64,000 nt of DNA, taken from contig NC_006681.1 in NCBI RefSeq assembly GCF_000091045.1, positions 392,787-456,786 on the forward strand. Direction: 5' to 3'. This DNA is from Cryptococcus deneoformans JEC21. Taxonomy: Eukaryota; Basidiomycota; Tremellomycetes; Tremellales; Cryptococcaceae. The translations under genes were made by a program, and so were the position numbers. This document shows positions 47,121 to 59,379 of the stretch, one piece after another. Every line of letters starts with the position of its first letter. The first letter of the stretch is position 1. The notes under the pieces are model-generated. The model did not search any database, was not told where the DNA came from, and worked only from the letters and a program-made list of their open reading frames with translations.

Positions 47121-49809
47121 TTATTTTCTCCCGGCGATAAACACACCCAAAATCACCACACCCAAAAAGCCGATCGCTGCTGGCAAGACCATATCCTTGG
47201 GGATGACACCGCCCACTAGCTCTTGGCCGTCGGCCCTGATCGTTTTGCCATGGTCCTTCCATTTTTGAGCGTGGACGTGCTCATTGCCGTACGTGGGTTC
47301 GACCGCAGGGTTCGCAGTAGGCTCAGCCATTTGCTTCTCTTCTTCCTCCACAACCTTGACTTCCTGCTCGACCTCCTTGAGCTTCTCCACCGCCTTTTCA
47401 CCGCCCAAGTCCCGTGCGGCTTCTTCCCAGACCTTACCGCCGTCAACGAGAAGGACGATTCGGTCGGATTTTTGGCCGCGGGCGATGCGGACAGCATCGG
47501 CCACGTCGCTATCGGCAGTCATGGTTACGAGATCGCCTTCATCGTCGGTGTAATGAAGGGTAAAGTTGCTAGGGTCAGGGAGGTGGACGGCTTCGCCCTC
47601 CTTGGCGCCGGGAGCAGTGAAGAAAGGGTCAGTGAGGAGTTTGCCGGCGACAATGTCCCGCAAGAGTTCGTACGAATCGTGTCGGGCTTGGAATCTGTGT
47701 GTTCTGCCCGAGGGGGTACGGAACTTGAAGATATAAGTGCCGTCATCAATGGGCAAACCGGGGGCAGCGACAGAAGAAGTAGGCCCATGCTTGCCTCCGA
47801 GGTCGGAAATGTTGTCGTCAACAACAGAAGCAGAGTCGTTGGGCATGATCTCGGAGATGGGAGAGGTCATGCTGGAAAGACCGCGGCCATGGCCAAGGTG
47901 AGATCGGCTGGGAGTGTCAGGTCGTTCAGAAGCAGAAACGATAGAGGCAGTGTCATCATCACCACCAGCACCAGGAAGCCCTTCGAAGAATCTAGACCAC
48001 ATGGGTCCAGATTCGTTGGAGCGATCCTCGTTCATCGATTCAATCTATTCATGTCAGTTCGTACTTTATGAGCTTTCAATGTATAGCTCACCTGCTCAAG
48101 AGTGGCGTAAGTAAGCTTGAGAACGTCAACAATGCCAATCAATCGCCCGTCGGCCTCGACAACGGGCAAGTTGAGGTAGTGACCATCTGTACACAGTGTC
48201 AGCCTGAAACGTGGGATGCTAAAAGCTTACTTACTGTGCATCTTCTTCAACGCATCCTGCACGACCATGGTAGGAGGAGCAGTGTCAGGGTGAGGAGTCA
48301 TGACCCTTACCACTGAACATCTTGACGCATCCAAACCGGCGGCGATAACCCTCAGAACGATATCCTTACTAGTGAAAATACCAGCAATCTTGGGAACCAC
48401 GTTACCGCCGCTGACGCCGCTGACGGCAGAGGTACCAGCGTTGGCCTCCATGACACAGACAGCAGTAGTACGTCGCTCTTTCATGAGCCTGGCGGCTTCT
48501 CGGACAGTAGTTCGAGGCGTGACGGTAGGAGGTGCGGAGCGAGTGTCAATGACGGTGGTCAAGTCGGGAAGAGCCATTCGCTCTCGAAGAGTCTCTACGT
48601 AGGCAAGCATGGCAGCAGCCTGAGGGTTGTGATTCAAACCAGGACCAAGTTCGGACTGGACACCGGCCAAAGCGGCAGAGAGCTGGCTGGTAGCGGTAGA
48701 ACCACGCTCGACTTTGGCAAGAGCTTCGTGAAAGACTTTGGTGATGTCGAGAAGACCGACCACGTCACCGTCCTCGTTGCAAACGGGCTATATGGACTGT
48801 AAGCACTGAATGACTGCAGAAGAAGAGTAACTTGCAAGATGCCTGAATCCACGGCTGACCATGAGCTGGAGAGCTTCGGTAGCGTTTGTAGTGTCACGGG
48901 TAACCATGGGGTTCTTGGTCATGATCTGAGCGACGCTAGTGCTCCTAGGGTCGAGACCTTCGGCGGTTACCTAATTATAGTCAGTTATTTTTTCCTTTTC
49001 AAGGCTAGAATAAAAAATACCCTAAAGGCAAGATCCTTTGCGGTAAAAATACCACTCAGACCTTCTTCTTCGTCAACGACCAAGACACAGTCGGCCCTCT
49101 TGGCCGCACAAAGCTGGCTGGCATCGGCAACGCTCATGCCCTCTGGCACAGTCAAGGCAGGGCTAGGCCTCAAACCGGCGACGGTACCCTTCTGGGGTCG
49201 CTTGCTGGAGCGCTTGCCCCCGTTGGATTGTTGGGTGGCATTGGACCCGGGCCGCTTTCGCGAGAGCTCTGATTCAATCTTCTTGCGAAGAGACTGTAGT
49301 TTGCCAGCAAAAGAAGAAGATTGAGATCGGGAAATGGTAGAGTGCGAGATGGCGGAATGATATCGCGGTCGAGTTTCGTCATCCGCGTTAGATGGTGTAG
49401 CAGTAGCAGTACCGTCAGTGACCGTGGAAGAATTGAGGGTGGAGGAAGGTTCGGAAGCGACATGCGAGCGGGTGGGTGCAGAAGGGGCAGGGAAGGGAAC
49501 AGGTGGTCCCGCAGACGTTTTGTATGATTTCGTTGATTTTTTTGATTTACGATTTAGGGAGAAGGAGAAGGAATGAGGTAATTTGGAAGGTGAGTTGGTT
49601 GGTAATGTTGTTGTTGTCGCGGCGGATTGCGCAGCAGGTATGGGGTTGACCGCGTGAACGGCATTTTCGACAGCATGATTTGACGACGATGATGAAGAGT
49701 CGGAGGAGTGTAATGAGGCAGGTGGTGTGTCCAAAGGTTTTTGAGATGTCATGATGTGTTGTGGAGGGACGTCGCAGCCAGTAGTAGTAGTTGTGGATGA
49801 AGAGGGCAT
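47121..49809 (-). CDS. Four-CBS plus PB1 domain membrane-anchored protein (Mug70-like)
   Basis: The ATG is at 49807-49809. A long serine/threonine-rich head (about 200 residues) leads into two pairs of CBS modules. The first pair shows VPEGMSVADASQLCAAKRAD, GLSGIFTAKDLAFRV, MVTRDTTNATEALQ and VVGLLDITKVFHEAL. The second shows PRTTVREAARLMKERRTTAV, IAGIFTSKDIVLRVIAAGLD, CSVVRVMTPHPDTAPPTMVV and GRLIGIVDVLKLTYATLEQ. After a polar linker comes a PB1 domain (YIFKFRTPSGRTHRFQARHD through FTLHYTDDEGDLVTMTADSD). The protein ends with a single hydrophobic segment (LPAAIGFLGVVILGVFIAG) and RK. CBS pairs usually bind adenine nucleotides; PB1 mediates protein pairing. Fission yeast Mug70 has the same order. 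The cellular role is not established. Confidence 0.9.
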
Positions 49810-50659
49810 GAAAAAAGAGGGAGTTATCTCAGCTTGGTACTTCTACAGCGCAAGAGTATGATAAAGGGGAAGCGAGATTGACGTTCAGCAGAGGGCAAGC
49901 GATGGCACGGGTGCGGACGCCCACGGAGAAAGACAGGGTCGGAGCAAGTCGCCGATGGGGAAGAAGGATGATGTGGTATGACGAGAGTGGAGGTAGCGGC
50001 GAGACGGTGTATGTATGGCTAATGGTGTACGTAGAAAGGAAGAGATGGAAAAAAGAAAGAACGAAGAAAAAGAAGGAGGAATGATGAATGCGATGAAAAA
50101 CAGGGCAAGAAAGGAAGAAGGGTTGTTTGTTATTTTGCGCCGTTTCCACCAGGGAAAAAAAACACACACATGCACACACCCTGCACTGTTGCCGCCCATG
50201 CACCATGGACAATGCACCGGCGTACGGCCACATTCCATGCAGGCAACATGCCATACTATGCCATGCTCGCACATGCTCATGCTTCCCGTTCCAGCCACGC
50301 AACCACCCAGCCACTCAAATCGATACAAACAAGACTCACCTCGTCCCTCTTGCTCTGCTTTCGCCTGGTGTCGGAGGCGGGGCTACTTGTGCTCATGCTA
50401 TCTGTGCGGGTAGGCTGTGGGGAGTGTGGGAGAGTGTGATGGAATCCGCCGTGTGGTACTGGGATGCGGGACATGGAAAGAGAAGAGAAGAGAAGATATG
50501 TTTTGCGGTGGAGAATGCGTTATGGGCAGCGCATCGACGTCAGACGCGAAATCAAATCAAGACGCGTCCTTATGTGGTCGCACTCTTAATTTTACAACAC
50601 ATCTAATGTGAAGTCCATGATCTATTGCATTCCACATTATACAGCACAAAACATCTATT
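49810..50659. promoter_or_regulatory. Divergent CBS-PB1 / prefoldin promoter with CATGC cluster
   Basis: An 850-bp region between divergent starts. It has a long purine-rich stretch (about 50030-50130). Then come seven copies of CATGC within 114 bp (50169-50173, 50197-50201, 50236-50240, 50247-50251, 50262-50266, 50272-50276, 50278-50282). Long open frames cross it on both strands, but their repetitive M-H-C-A composition follows from the repeats and they are not taken as genes. Confidence 0.4.
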
Positions 50660-51248
50660 ATGAGCCTCGTGAGTGCATATTTCAGTACAAGGACAAGACT
50701 AATAGCGCCTAGTTACCACCCGAGGAAGAAGGTGACGGAGTCGAAGTTGCCTGGGGTACGCTTTCATCTGACTCGCTCGATCCCGCTTACATCTCGCAGA
50801 GGACCAGCAACGCATCAACACCTTTTCGAAACTCAACAACAGATTATCAGATATCCAAGACCTTTTAAAAGCTAAAAATGTACGATGATAAAATCACCCA
50901 AAGGTCAGCGCTAAAGAAATCCGTAGGAGGAAAAGGAGTACTACGATGACCTCTCCACCGAGCTCGAGCTTGCCGATGAAGACGATCCCCAGCCAGTCAT
51001 GTACAAAATTGGGGAAGCGTTCTTCTACTTGCCTCTTAGAGACGCAAGAAGGCAACTGAAGGGGGATCTGAAAAAGTACGAAAAGGAGATTGAAGGGTTA
51101 GAAAGCAAAGCGGAAGAGTGCGAAAAGGGTATGAAAGAATTAAAGGTGCTCTTGTAGGTTATGTTGCTTTTGGCAATGAGCAGAAAAGCTGATTGGAGAC
51201 AGATATGCCAAGTTTGGAAAGCAGATCAACCTCGAAACGACATCCTAG
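50660..51248 (+). CDS. GIM3: Prefoldin subunit 4
   Basis: This is a beta-type subunit of the hexameric prefoldin chaperone, which passes nascent actin and tubulin to the CCT chaperonin. Five exons join exactly to 134 residues: 50660-50668, 50713-50755, 50800-50879, 50927-51153 and 51203-51248. The first exon is only nine bases (Met-Ser-Leu). The product shows the family pattern: EDQQRINTFSKLNNRLSDIQ as the first coiled-coil helix, EKEYYDDLSTELELADEDD, YKIGEAFFYLPLRDARRQL as the beta-hairpin region, then a second coiled coil KYEKEIEGLESKAEECEKGM. Length and order fit. The exons are short, so single-frame scans miss the gene. Its 3' end lies 27 bp from the convergent release-factor gene. Confidence 0.92.
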
Positions 51249-51275
51249 GCCATGTAATTATGTAATCATGCATCA

Positions 51276-52349
51276 TTATACCCCTTTTGGCGCCCTTTTG
51301 AATTCTTCATCCATTTCCACTGGCTGTTCTGTCACTTCTGCGTCCATTTCCAGCAGATCAACCTCATTATCCTCATTCTCAAGCTCCTTCGCTAACACTT
51401 TCCCATCCTTATCGGTCATCGCATACTTCTTCTTCGCCTTCTTTGCCCTATTTGCCTTTCTTCTCCTTTCCTTCTCCGCCCTTATCTCAGCCTTTGTATA
51501 AGTCTCACTCAACCTCGTTTCTTCCAACTTTCTCCTCTCTTTCTTACTTAACTTCTCCCCTCCTTCCTCCCCCTCTCCACCTCCCATATCCACACTCACA
51601 CCCTCAATACCCTCCAAACCTGACATACCCGGCAATTGCCCCGTGGCACGGAGTACTTCCAACCGTTCGGCCAGGATACGGCGAGCGACTTTACGGTTCT
51701 CTTCGCGTGATCGCGTGGGTTGCGCTTGGACACGGATGCCGGTCGGGATATGGGTGAGGGATACGGATGAATTGGTCTTGTTAATCGCTTGTCCACCAGG
51801 GCCTCGACCTGGTGAGATTCAAAAGGTTTTTTTTAAACTCTCAAAAAATGCAAGTGGGTATACACGAGAAAAGTATGACCAACCTTTGACAAATCGCTCT
51901 TCTAATTCATTTTCTGGTATTTCTACTTTTCGCTGTCTTGACAGGATACGATTCAGCTTTTTGATGGAGCCTGGTAATCTTGGTCTTATGGGAAGCTCTT
52001 TTACAAGCTGCGCACAAAATTAGTTTGTTATGCACATTTTGTCTTTGAACGTATTTACAAGCGGAGGGTCTTCCCATGAGAAAGGTGTTTCGTTCAGCAC
52101 GACTTCCTCGTCCAGCACCAAGGGCTTTTGTCCAGGTCGGATGGAACTCTCTTCACCAAAGAGGTCATCTTCCCATTCACCAAGTTCGATTTCCTTGTTC
52201 TTCTTCTTGGATGAGTACGGTCTAGCCAGTAAAAGTCGAGAATAGAGTGCCGGCGGGTTCCTCACAAACAGGCCCACAGATGGAGAAGCAAAAAGGGTCA
52301 GCCGTGGTAGGATACGAGCAGAATGGAGAATTGCTCGTATCGGAAGCAT
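51276..52349 (-). CDS. Mitochondrial GGQ ribosome-rescue factor (MTRFR/C12orf65-like)
   Basis: This is a peptidyl-tRNA hydrolase of the class I release-factor family without codon-recognition domains, which frees stalled mitochondrial ribosomes. The chosen ATG at 52347-52349 begins MLPIRAILHSARILPRLTLF, a clear mitochondrial presequence. Longer open sequence upstream begins without a better start. The catalytic exon carries GRGPGGQAINKTNSSVSLTH with the GGQ, preceded by the IPENELEERFVKG region. The tail is long and very basic (LSKKERRKLEETRL, KEKERRRKANRAKK-type stretch), as expected for binding ribosomal RNA. An acidic end (DLLEMDAEV) follows. The gene is convergent with prefoldin 4. Confidence 0.86.
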
Positions 52350-53044
52350 GGTTGCTGGACGGTATGGCCGAGGATAGTGTAAGTTGTTGAGTACCAAGTA
52401 TAGAGGGTACAGTGCTTTCAGCTGTCTGAGAGTTGTTGCCCTCAAATAACAGCGAAAGCTATGTATCTCAAATGTCACCTGGACAAGAACTGGCCCGGTC
52501 GGGTACGTAGTACGTAGGAGGGTCATGTCGGGCGGGCATGGACGATGAAAGTGGAGGTCGTCCACCTGTTTCCGCGATTATTATGAGCGAGAGGAGAGAG
52601 TTTTAATTGTTGTGAGGATACGGTGGACATATCCATCTTTCAGAAATTCATTGAAGCTCATATGGCCATCGCTTACTTGCAGTATTACTCAAAAGACAGA
52701 ACAATGTCTGCTCGATACCGTTATTAGAGAACAAAAACACCACTTCAGTGCCGTGGCTGGCGACCTGGGACCATTTCGCTAAGATTTCTATGGATCATAA
52801 TAATTCATTGGACTTGAATTGCAAGCTCTCCTAGCTTCTTACACTCACCCTTTTCATTCTCATGCATAAGCAAGTAAGAAGTACCATGCGAGTGAGAATG
52901 CCAGAGATGGATGGTCCGCCACACTACTTGTAAGTGAGTCGGCGTTATGATTTGATTCCGCTAGAGATGTTCGTTTTGTTCTCCACTTTGACGTTTTTCG
53001 ACCCGTACGTATATACACCCAAAAATATCTGTTCAAAACCAAAA
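52350..53044. promoter_or_regulatory. Divergent region between rescue factor and eIF3l
   Basis: About 700 bp between two divergent starts. It may contain 5'-leader introns, but I cannot place them. No gene is supported. Confidence 0.35.
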
Positions 53045-55414
53045 ATGGCCGACCCCAGCGCTTTCTACGAACCCGAAGAGGATGAACTCCTCTCTCAGCT
53101 CGCTATCCCCGTCCAGAACTATCAGCCCCTTTCCGAAGGCGATGAATACAGGCGCCTCCAGCAACTCGAGCAGCATGCTTACGCCCAGCAGACCGCCATG
53201 GCCCAGGAGCAAGAGATGGAGCAACTCGCCGTTTTGGAGCTCATCCCGGAGGATGTGAAGAGGTTCTTGGTCATGTTCCACCAGGCCATTTTGGAGAACG
53301 ATTTGCCCACCATCACCAGCATGTATGAGTCTGGATGGAACAAACTCACTCAGGTGAATTGACTCTTTACAAGTGAAAGAGTGGGAGTGGATGAGGACGG
53401 GAACTGATATTGGAGTAGGCCCATTACCTTAACAACGAATGGCCCGAGGCTGAGCTCATCGCTCCTCTTGTTGGCAACGGTAAATCATCATCTTTTGTGT
53501 GCTGCTCGGCGGTTTTGTCTGGTAACTTGGATGGCGCGTTTGAATAATGTTCGAATGGGTCAGATGAAGCGGGAAATTGAACCTGTTGCGAGATGAAGGG
53601 ATAAATCTTTTGGCCACAAGTTACCAGACGCCGCCGGACAGACATCATTCCCGTAGAATATGGAAGCTGACAGTATTATAGACCAGGTATTCTTGACCCT
53701 TTATCGAGAGCTTTACTTCCGACACGTCTACGCCAGGCTTCAGCCTACCATTGACGACCGATTCCAATCCTACGAAAACATTTGCGAGCTTTTCAACTAC
53801 CTCCTTAGTGCGTCAATCGTCCTCTTTTCATCCACACGATCTAACACATTTGTAGACTCTGAAGGTCCCGTTCCCCTCGACCTGCCTATCCAGTGGCTTT
53901 GGGACATGCTCGACGAGTTTGTCTACCAATTCACCTCTTTCTCTCACTGGCGATCTTCTCCCAAGGCCAAGACGGAGGAGGAACTCGAGATGCTCGCCGA
54001 ATCACCAAATATCTGGTCCTCCTACTCTGTCTTGAACGTCCTCTATTCTCTTGTCCAAAAATCTCAAATTAACGAACAGCTCAAGGCTGAGAGGGCGGGC
54101 AAGTCTGTTGAGGAAGTTACCGAAGTTGCTGGAGAGTACGGAAGCAAGCCCCTTTACAAGAACTTGGGTTACTTCTCTCTGATTTGCTTGTTGCACGTTC
54201 ATGTGTTGTTGGGTGACCCTACGTGTGAGTGTGACTGCTGCAGGTGTAGATCTTCTTGTTAACCATATTATAGTGGCTTTGCAGACCATGGAGAATGTTG
54301 ACCTTGGTAATGCCGCTTTCCTTACCAGGATCACTGCTTGCCATGTTACCACTTACTACCACGTTGGATGTGCCTACATGGCTCTCGGACGTTGGCCTGA
54401 CGCTATTAAGACCTTCGTCTCTGTTCTCATCTTCTTCATCCGTATGAAGCAATACCACACCAGATCTTACCAATACGGCTCTGTAAGTTATCGTCATCTG
54501 CTGTTAAAGCAGTAGCAGAGCAAAGACTGACGATGTTTCAGATCGCCAAGACTTGCGAGCGAATGTACGCCCTCCTCGCCATCTGCACCACCCTTTCCCC
54601 CGGTCCCTCCGATGAAAACATCATGACCATTGTCAAGGAGCACTACGGTGACCAACTTGCTATCCTCCAACGTGGCGGCCCCGAGGCTCTTGAGGCCTTC
54701 AAGGATCTCTACCTCCAAGCCTGCCCTAAATACCTCAATGTTAACCCTCCTCCTTATGAAGATGCTTCTGCTCTCGAGGCCTGGCTGGCCAACCCCCCTG
54801 CGGACGCTACCCAGAGGCATCTCGAGTTGTTCCTGAGCGATGTTCAGGCTGTTCAGGGTGTTAACGGCATGAGGAACTTGTTGAAGCTTTACACTTCAAT
54901 TGATGCAGCCAAGCTTGCGGCGTTCTCGGTGTCTGGAGAGGAGGAAGGCGAGGAAGAAGTGTTGCAACAATTGATGGTGCTCAAGAGTGCCAGCAGTACT
55001 TATGGACGAGGACAGGCCGAGACAACATTGTTGGACGGTGAGCGGAAAGTGACCAACAACTTGGATTTCACTATCGACGGAGTAAGTCCATATCATGTCC
55101 AGGGCTGTCATGTTTTATTAACTTCTTGACAGACCATGGTCCACGTTGAGGAGACCACATCCCACCGAAGATATGCTGGCTTCTTCATCCGAAATGCCGA
55201 GCACGCTCAACGTGCGCTTACATCTATCAAATCTGCCCCTTTGCCCGTTCGTAAACCCGCTTCATCTTCCGCCCCCGCTCCCGCTACCACCGCTGCGCCT
55301 ATAAGCAAGTCTGGCGAATCAGCAGCTCCTGCACCTGCAGAGGCTCCCGCGGCTCCGGAAAAGAAGGCTGGTACTTGGGTGCCAAAGTCTAGACAAGCGA
55401 GGATTGCGGCCTAA
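53045..55414 (+). CDS. Translation initiation factor eIF3 subunit l
   Basis: This is a subunit of the eIF3 complex that organises the 43S pre-initiation complex; baker's yeast lacks it. The ATG is at 53045 ([20 protein letters not shown]). Conserved parts run in order: [58 protein letters not shown], the helical repeat [20 protein letters not shown], then [18 protein letters not shown] and the PCI-type C-terminal half ending [12 protein letters not shown] and [17 protein letters not shown]. The tail is alanine/proline-rich and ends [12 protein letters not shown]. About seven introns occur. One near 53478-53678 is about 200 bp, long for this genome, and contains a short reverse frame that is not a gene. 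Confidence 0.95.
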
Positions 55415-56429
55415 GGGAGATGAGGAGTTGTGATAGAGATATCAGGGCTTGGGTGTAGTGTATGCATTTATATAGGATCTGCAGTTTAGTGAGCATTTCT
55501 CATATGTTCAACTACATGTTTCAATCATTGAAAGGTACTGAATAAACAGCCTTTTGACGAGATAACTGTAGGAGGCAGGATGGAAATAATAACAATTTGA
55601 CGTGCAGCATGCATGTGGCGTGTATATTGCCGTCTGCAGCGATACTACTGATAGTAGTAGTTCCTTCAATGCGACAAAAACGCGTATAGGTGTAGATGAT
55701 CGGTGGAAAACGCTATAATAACACCATCGGCGTTATATTTCGCACCTTGATTTCAGTGCAAAATCTTTAAAGAATTTGCAGCCGCGAATGTTGATTTCTT
55801 ATTTCTATGTTTTGCCGCATAACTCCTCGTGGTTTCCAAACCACGGGCGGCTGGAATGGGGACACTTTTCTCCATCTACGGCAACATGCGAAGCGGGTAA
55901 ACAATATGTAAGCGGGCGGATAGTTTATAATCGCAAAGGACGGATAGGCAAATTGTCATCAATAACGGCTCGCACGCAGTACTATGGATTGCGCAATATC
56001 TCAGTGAGATTGTTGCGATAGGCGACGGACACAATGGTGTATCAGATTTTCGAAACGACTTCAAGTCTATTCAATATGCTTCTGTTTCTCGGAAAGTCTC
56101 GTGACCATCTGCAACTCGCGATTTATCTGATAGGACACATCCGGAAAGGGACAACTCCTCATGAATCACTGATCTTTTTTACGTACATGTAAGGACACGA
56201 TTACTTCCGGATCTCTAGAAATGGCTGCGAAGGATTGATACACCATTGCGGGACGCAATCGTATTCTCCGACGCGGCTCTCATTGATAATCTAATATCCG
56301 TCGATCCCGCTGGTGGGCCTCAGTATATAAAAGGGACAAGCCTATGGAAGGAATGATCCCTAATTTCCTCAACAAAATCAGGACGAGACGAAGAAGACAG
56401 TTGTCGAGTATCATTCGCTCGACAATAGT
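55415..56429. other. Intergenic region upstream of the kinase
   Basis: About 1 kb with no supported gene. An ATG frame beginning at 56344 overlaps the kinase start in another frame and is not used. No repeat or clear motif stands out. Confidence 0.35.
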
Positions 56430-57726
56430 ATGGAATATGGCCTATCATCTGAAATCAAACAGCAACATGGGATCATGGACAACACGCTCTCAACCAATGT
56501 CCTCGGGATTTATCTGCCAGCTCAAGGTATCTCTGAGCGCGATGATTATGAGGATCCCCAAAACGATGAAGTCCCTATACAGCCAAATCCGGACCCACAA
56601 AATGTGGACAGAAATATCGTTCTTGCAGACTACTCTGGGTTTCTCTATTCCGCCTTGTCTAACCGGCTTCCCATCTGGCCTGATTTCACTTGCTGTTGTT
56701 CTGAACATGATGACCATCCGTGCTACGTGCTTGGGAGTGACTGTCCCTTACTTGCATGTCGCCCATATGAATGCCCTGATTATAGGGCATTTGGGATCAT
56801 TAGTGTTGGCGCACACGGCATCATTCATCGTGCCACAGATACGAGGAGGAATGAAGTGGTCGCCATCAAAGTCACCAAAGAGTATCATGGGTCGGAGACG
56901 GGCGACGCTCATATGCGTTGGGAATTGTGGAAGAGGAGTTTTGCGGCACGGGAGGTGGCTATGCTAGACGTAAGAATATTTGAACAATTATGGTTCATGG
57001 CCCATCTCTTATGCGGAATATACGTAGGTGTGTGATCATCCCCATATTGTCAGACCTCGCGATATCGTTGAATCACCAGATGGCAAACTCGGGCTAGTCA
57101 TTGATTATTTTCCCGGTAAGTATTCGCCGTCGTTCGTCCTTCAAGATGCAGTACTAAATTATTATGTAGGCGGGGACCTACAAAAATACCTTAGAACATA
57201 TGGCTCCCTATCCGAATTTGAAGCTCGATACACTTTCACTCAACTCCTTTCCGCAGTCACCCACCTTCAAGACAGACACATGGTTCACCACGACATCAAA
57301 CCCGAAAACATCCTCATCGATCTTGACGGCAACGTCGTTCTCTCCGATTTTGGAGTGGCACACATATTCGACGAATCTTATGTGCCTGCCCTACCTATTT
57401 GCGGAACGATCGTGTACGCTGAACCTGAATTGGTTGTTCGAAAGACGCGATATAGCCCGTTCAAGTGGGATATATGGTCTCTTGGTATCATCCTCTTCTT
57501 CCTCCTCACAGGAAGGACACCATATATTGGCTATAAAGGATTTCCGGGGCATCATGCGCATATCATGGATGTCTGTACTTTCGTCGCTTCCGCATCTGTT
57601 GATTATCCAAGGTTAATACCATGGGGGCCAAGGAATCTAATGGAGAAAATGTTAGAGGTGGATTCGGAGATGCGTGCGGGGTGCAGTCAGTTGTGGGAGC
57701 ATTCATGGATAAAGGGAACGTTATGA
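56430..57726 (+). CDS. Serine/threonine protein kinase, CAMK-like
   Basis: The first exon gives about 130 residues without known domain. The kinase domain then opens at RAFGIISVGAHGIIHRATD, followed by VVAIKVTKEY with the ATP-binding lysine and REVAMLD. After an intron from about 56971 to 57027 the exon reads VCDHPHIVRPRDIVES. A second intron (about 57115-57169) precedes GGDLQKYLRTYGSLSEFEAR. The catalytic loop is HMVHHDIKPENILID, the metal loop LSDFGVAHI, and the APE equivalent AEPELVV. WDIWSLGIILFFLLTGRTPY and a final EHSWI close the domain. Lysine, catalytic Asp, Asn and DFG are all present, so it should be active. Two changes stand out: the first loop glycine is serine, and HRD is HHD. 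The substrate is unknown. Confidence 0.85.
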
Positions 57727-57926
57727 AAAAAGCTTGGGGTTGGGATGCCATAAAATGGGGCTAAGAGGTTACATATTTGGAAGTTTGGAATCCCCTCTGC
57801 AAAGGCGCAGAAAGAAGGAAGAGGGAATGAACACGAATTGTTGCAGTGCTTGATAATTGCATGCTTACTTTACAACATGATTGATCGACGGCCTTTATGC
57901 CTTCTAATACACGCTTTTGAAATGCA

Positions 57927-59057
57927 CTACATGACCTCTTCTAGGTCATCCTCATCCTCGTCATCATCTACATCGATATCCGGCTTGACATCTCCCTCCT
58001 CCTTGACTTCATTCTTGACACTCTCCCCTTTCTCGCCACCCTTCCAAGAGTCTTCTCTCCAGACAGGCTTGAGCTGCCAGTAACCCTGATACTGCCCTTC
58101 TTTCACTTGCTCAGCCACATCACGAAGTACTTCCCGCAACCATGCGTCGGGCTGTTCGAGTGTTTGTTTGAGAGCCCCGAGAGCCCAGTATGGATGATCT
58201 CGGAAACATTGGAAGATACGGTCGGTGAGTTCGTGACGCTCCAAACGGGCAAAACGTTCGCCCGAAGCTTGTTTTGATGCGAGCTATATAACGGTCAGAT
58301 CGTGTGTGTTATCCAAAAGGAAGATAAAGACTTGCTATCATATTTCTGCCAAAAGTAGAGTTGGCACTGCGGAAACCACTTGCAAGTTGGTTTTGTTCGG
58401 CCTGACTCAAACCAGTATCCTCCATACGAACAACAGGTCTGAATGTAAGGTTAGCCACTTGTCATTCAGCCATGCCGTGCTATATGAGACACACCTTCTT
58501 GACTGTTCTGCCTCCATACGACGAGCTTTGAGGAAATCAAGGTACTTTTGAGTACGGATCGGCTGGATATGTCCTTCATGATCTACCCTCGCCAGCAATT
58601 TCGGGTGGGCTTTTTCCCTCTTCCTCTTGCCCCATGCATCTCTCGGCGCATCCGCCTGCTGCGTTCCATCTCTATTCCCTTTATCATAAATTTTCTTCAC
58701 CTCTGAAAACAGAAATGTATTCTTTGACCTTTCCATCGGCACTTCCACCTTGAACTCGTCTGGCAACCCTTCGACATCGTATTTTGCTCGCTTTGCTCTT
58801 TCACCTTCCTCTGTCCCTTCTTCGGCATTAGTCAATTTGAGAGTGATATTGGGCGGTGTGACAGAGTTGTCCACTACGAGTCGACCGAGTTCTACGCCGG
58901 GTTCTTGAACGGTTTGCCATCGCTGTAGGAGGAAATTGGGGACTTTGAGAGCCCAGACCGAAGAGGCGTCTTTGCGATCTGAGACCTCGAGGTGTTCTTC
59001 TTCCTCTTGGAGAAATGGCAAAGGAGAGGCTGTGGAGAGGGCAGATGGAGAGGACAT
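57927..59057 (-). CDS. TFG2: Transcription factor IIF subunit beta
   Basis: TFIIF-beta (RAP30/Tfg2) binds RNA polymerase II with TFIIF-alpha and helps place it at promoters. The ATG is at 59055-59057. The N-terminal dimerisation part shows DASSVWALKVPNFLLQRW, GVELGRLVVDNS and ITLKLTNAEEG. A charged linker contains WGKRKREKAHPKLLARVDHE and HIQPIRTQKYLDFLKAR. Two short introns follow (near 58490 and 58290). The C-terminal exon is a winged helix: ARLERHELTDRIFQCFRDHP and YWALGALKQTLEQPDAWL, then DVAEQVKEGQYQGYWQLKP. A strongly acidic end (DIDVDDDEDEDDLEEVM) closes the protein. All domains are in order and of usual length. Confidence 0.93.
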
Positions 59058-59379
59058 GGTGGGTGGGCAAAAAGAATAAAAAGAAGTAATTATAGCAAAG
59101 ATAGAGATGTTCCGCTCGAAGCTCCAAGGGTGTGTGGTTGTATATTACGAGTATAATTATTATGCTTACACGGCGAATGCCGCCTTATTTTCAGAAGGGG
59201 GCGACTGCCTGTGTTCCCGGTCGCGTCGCGTTTTCGCGACTTTGCATATATTTGCATCCTTCAGTCAGTGCTGTACGCTCATTCCTTAATTTTCCCATAT
59301 ACATAACCAGACTGTATGCTATATTAGCCCAGGGATATACCCGAATATCACCCTATTTACTCCTCCTACCCACAACGCC

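Noticed and set aside
50015..50606. Several overlapping long frames between the CBS-PB1 and prefoldin genes
   Set aside because: Their composition follows from CATGC and ACAC repeats on all frames, and none has domain features.
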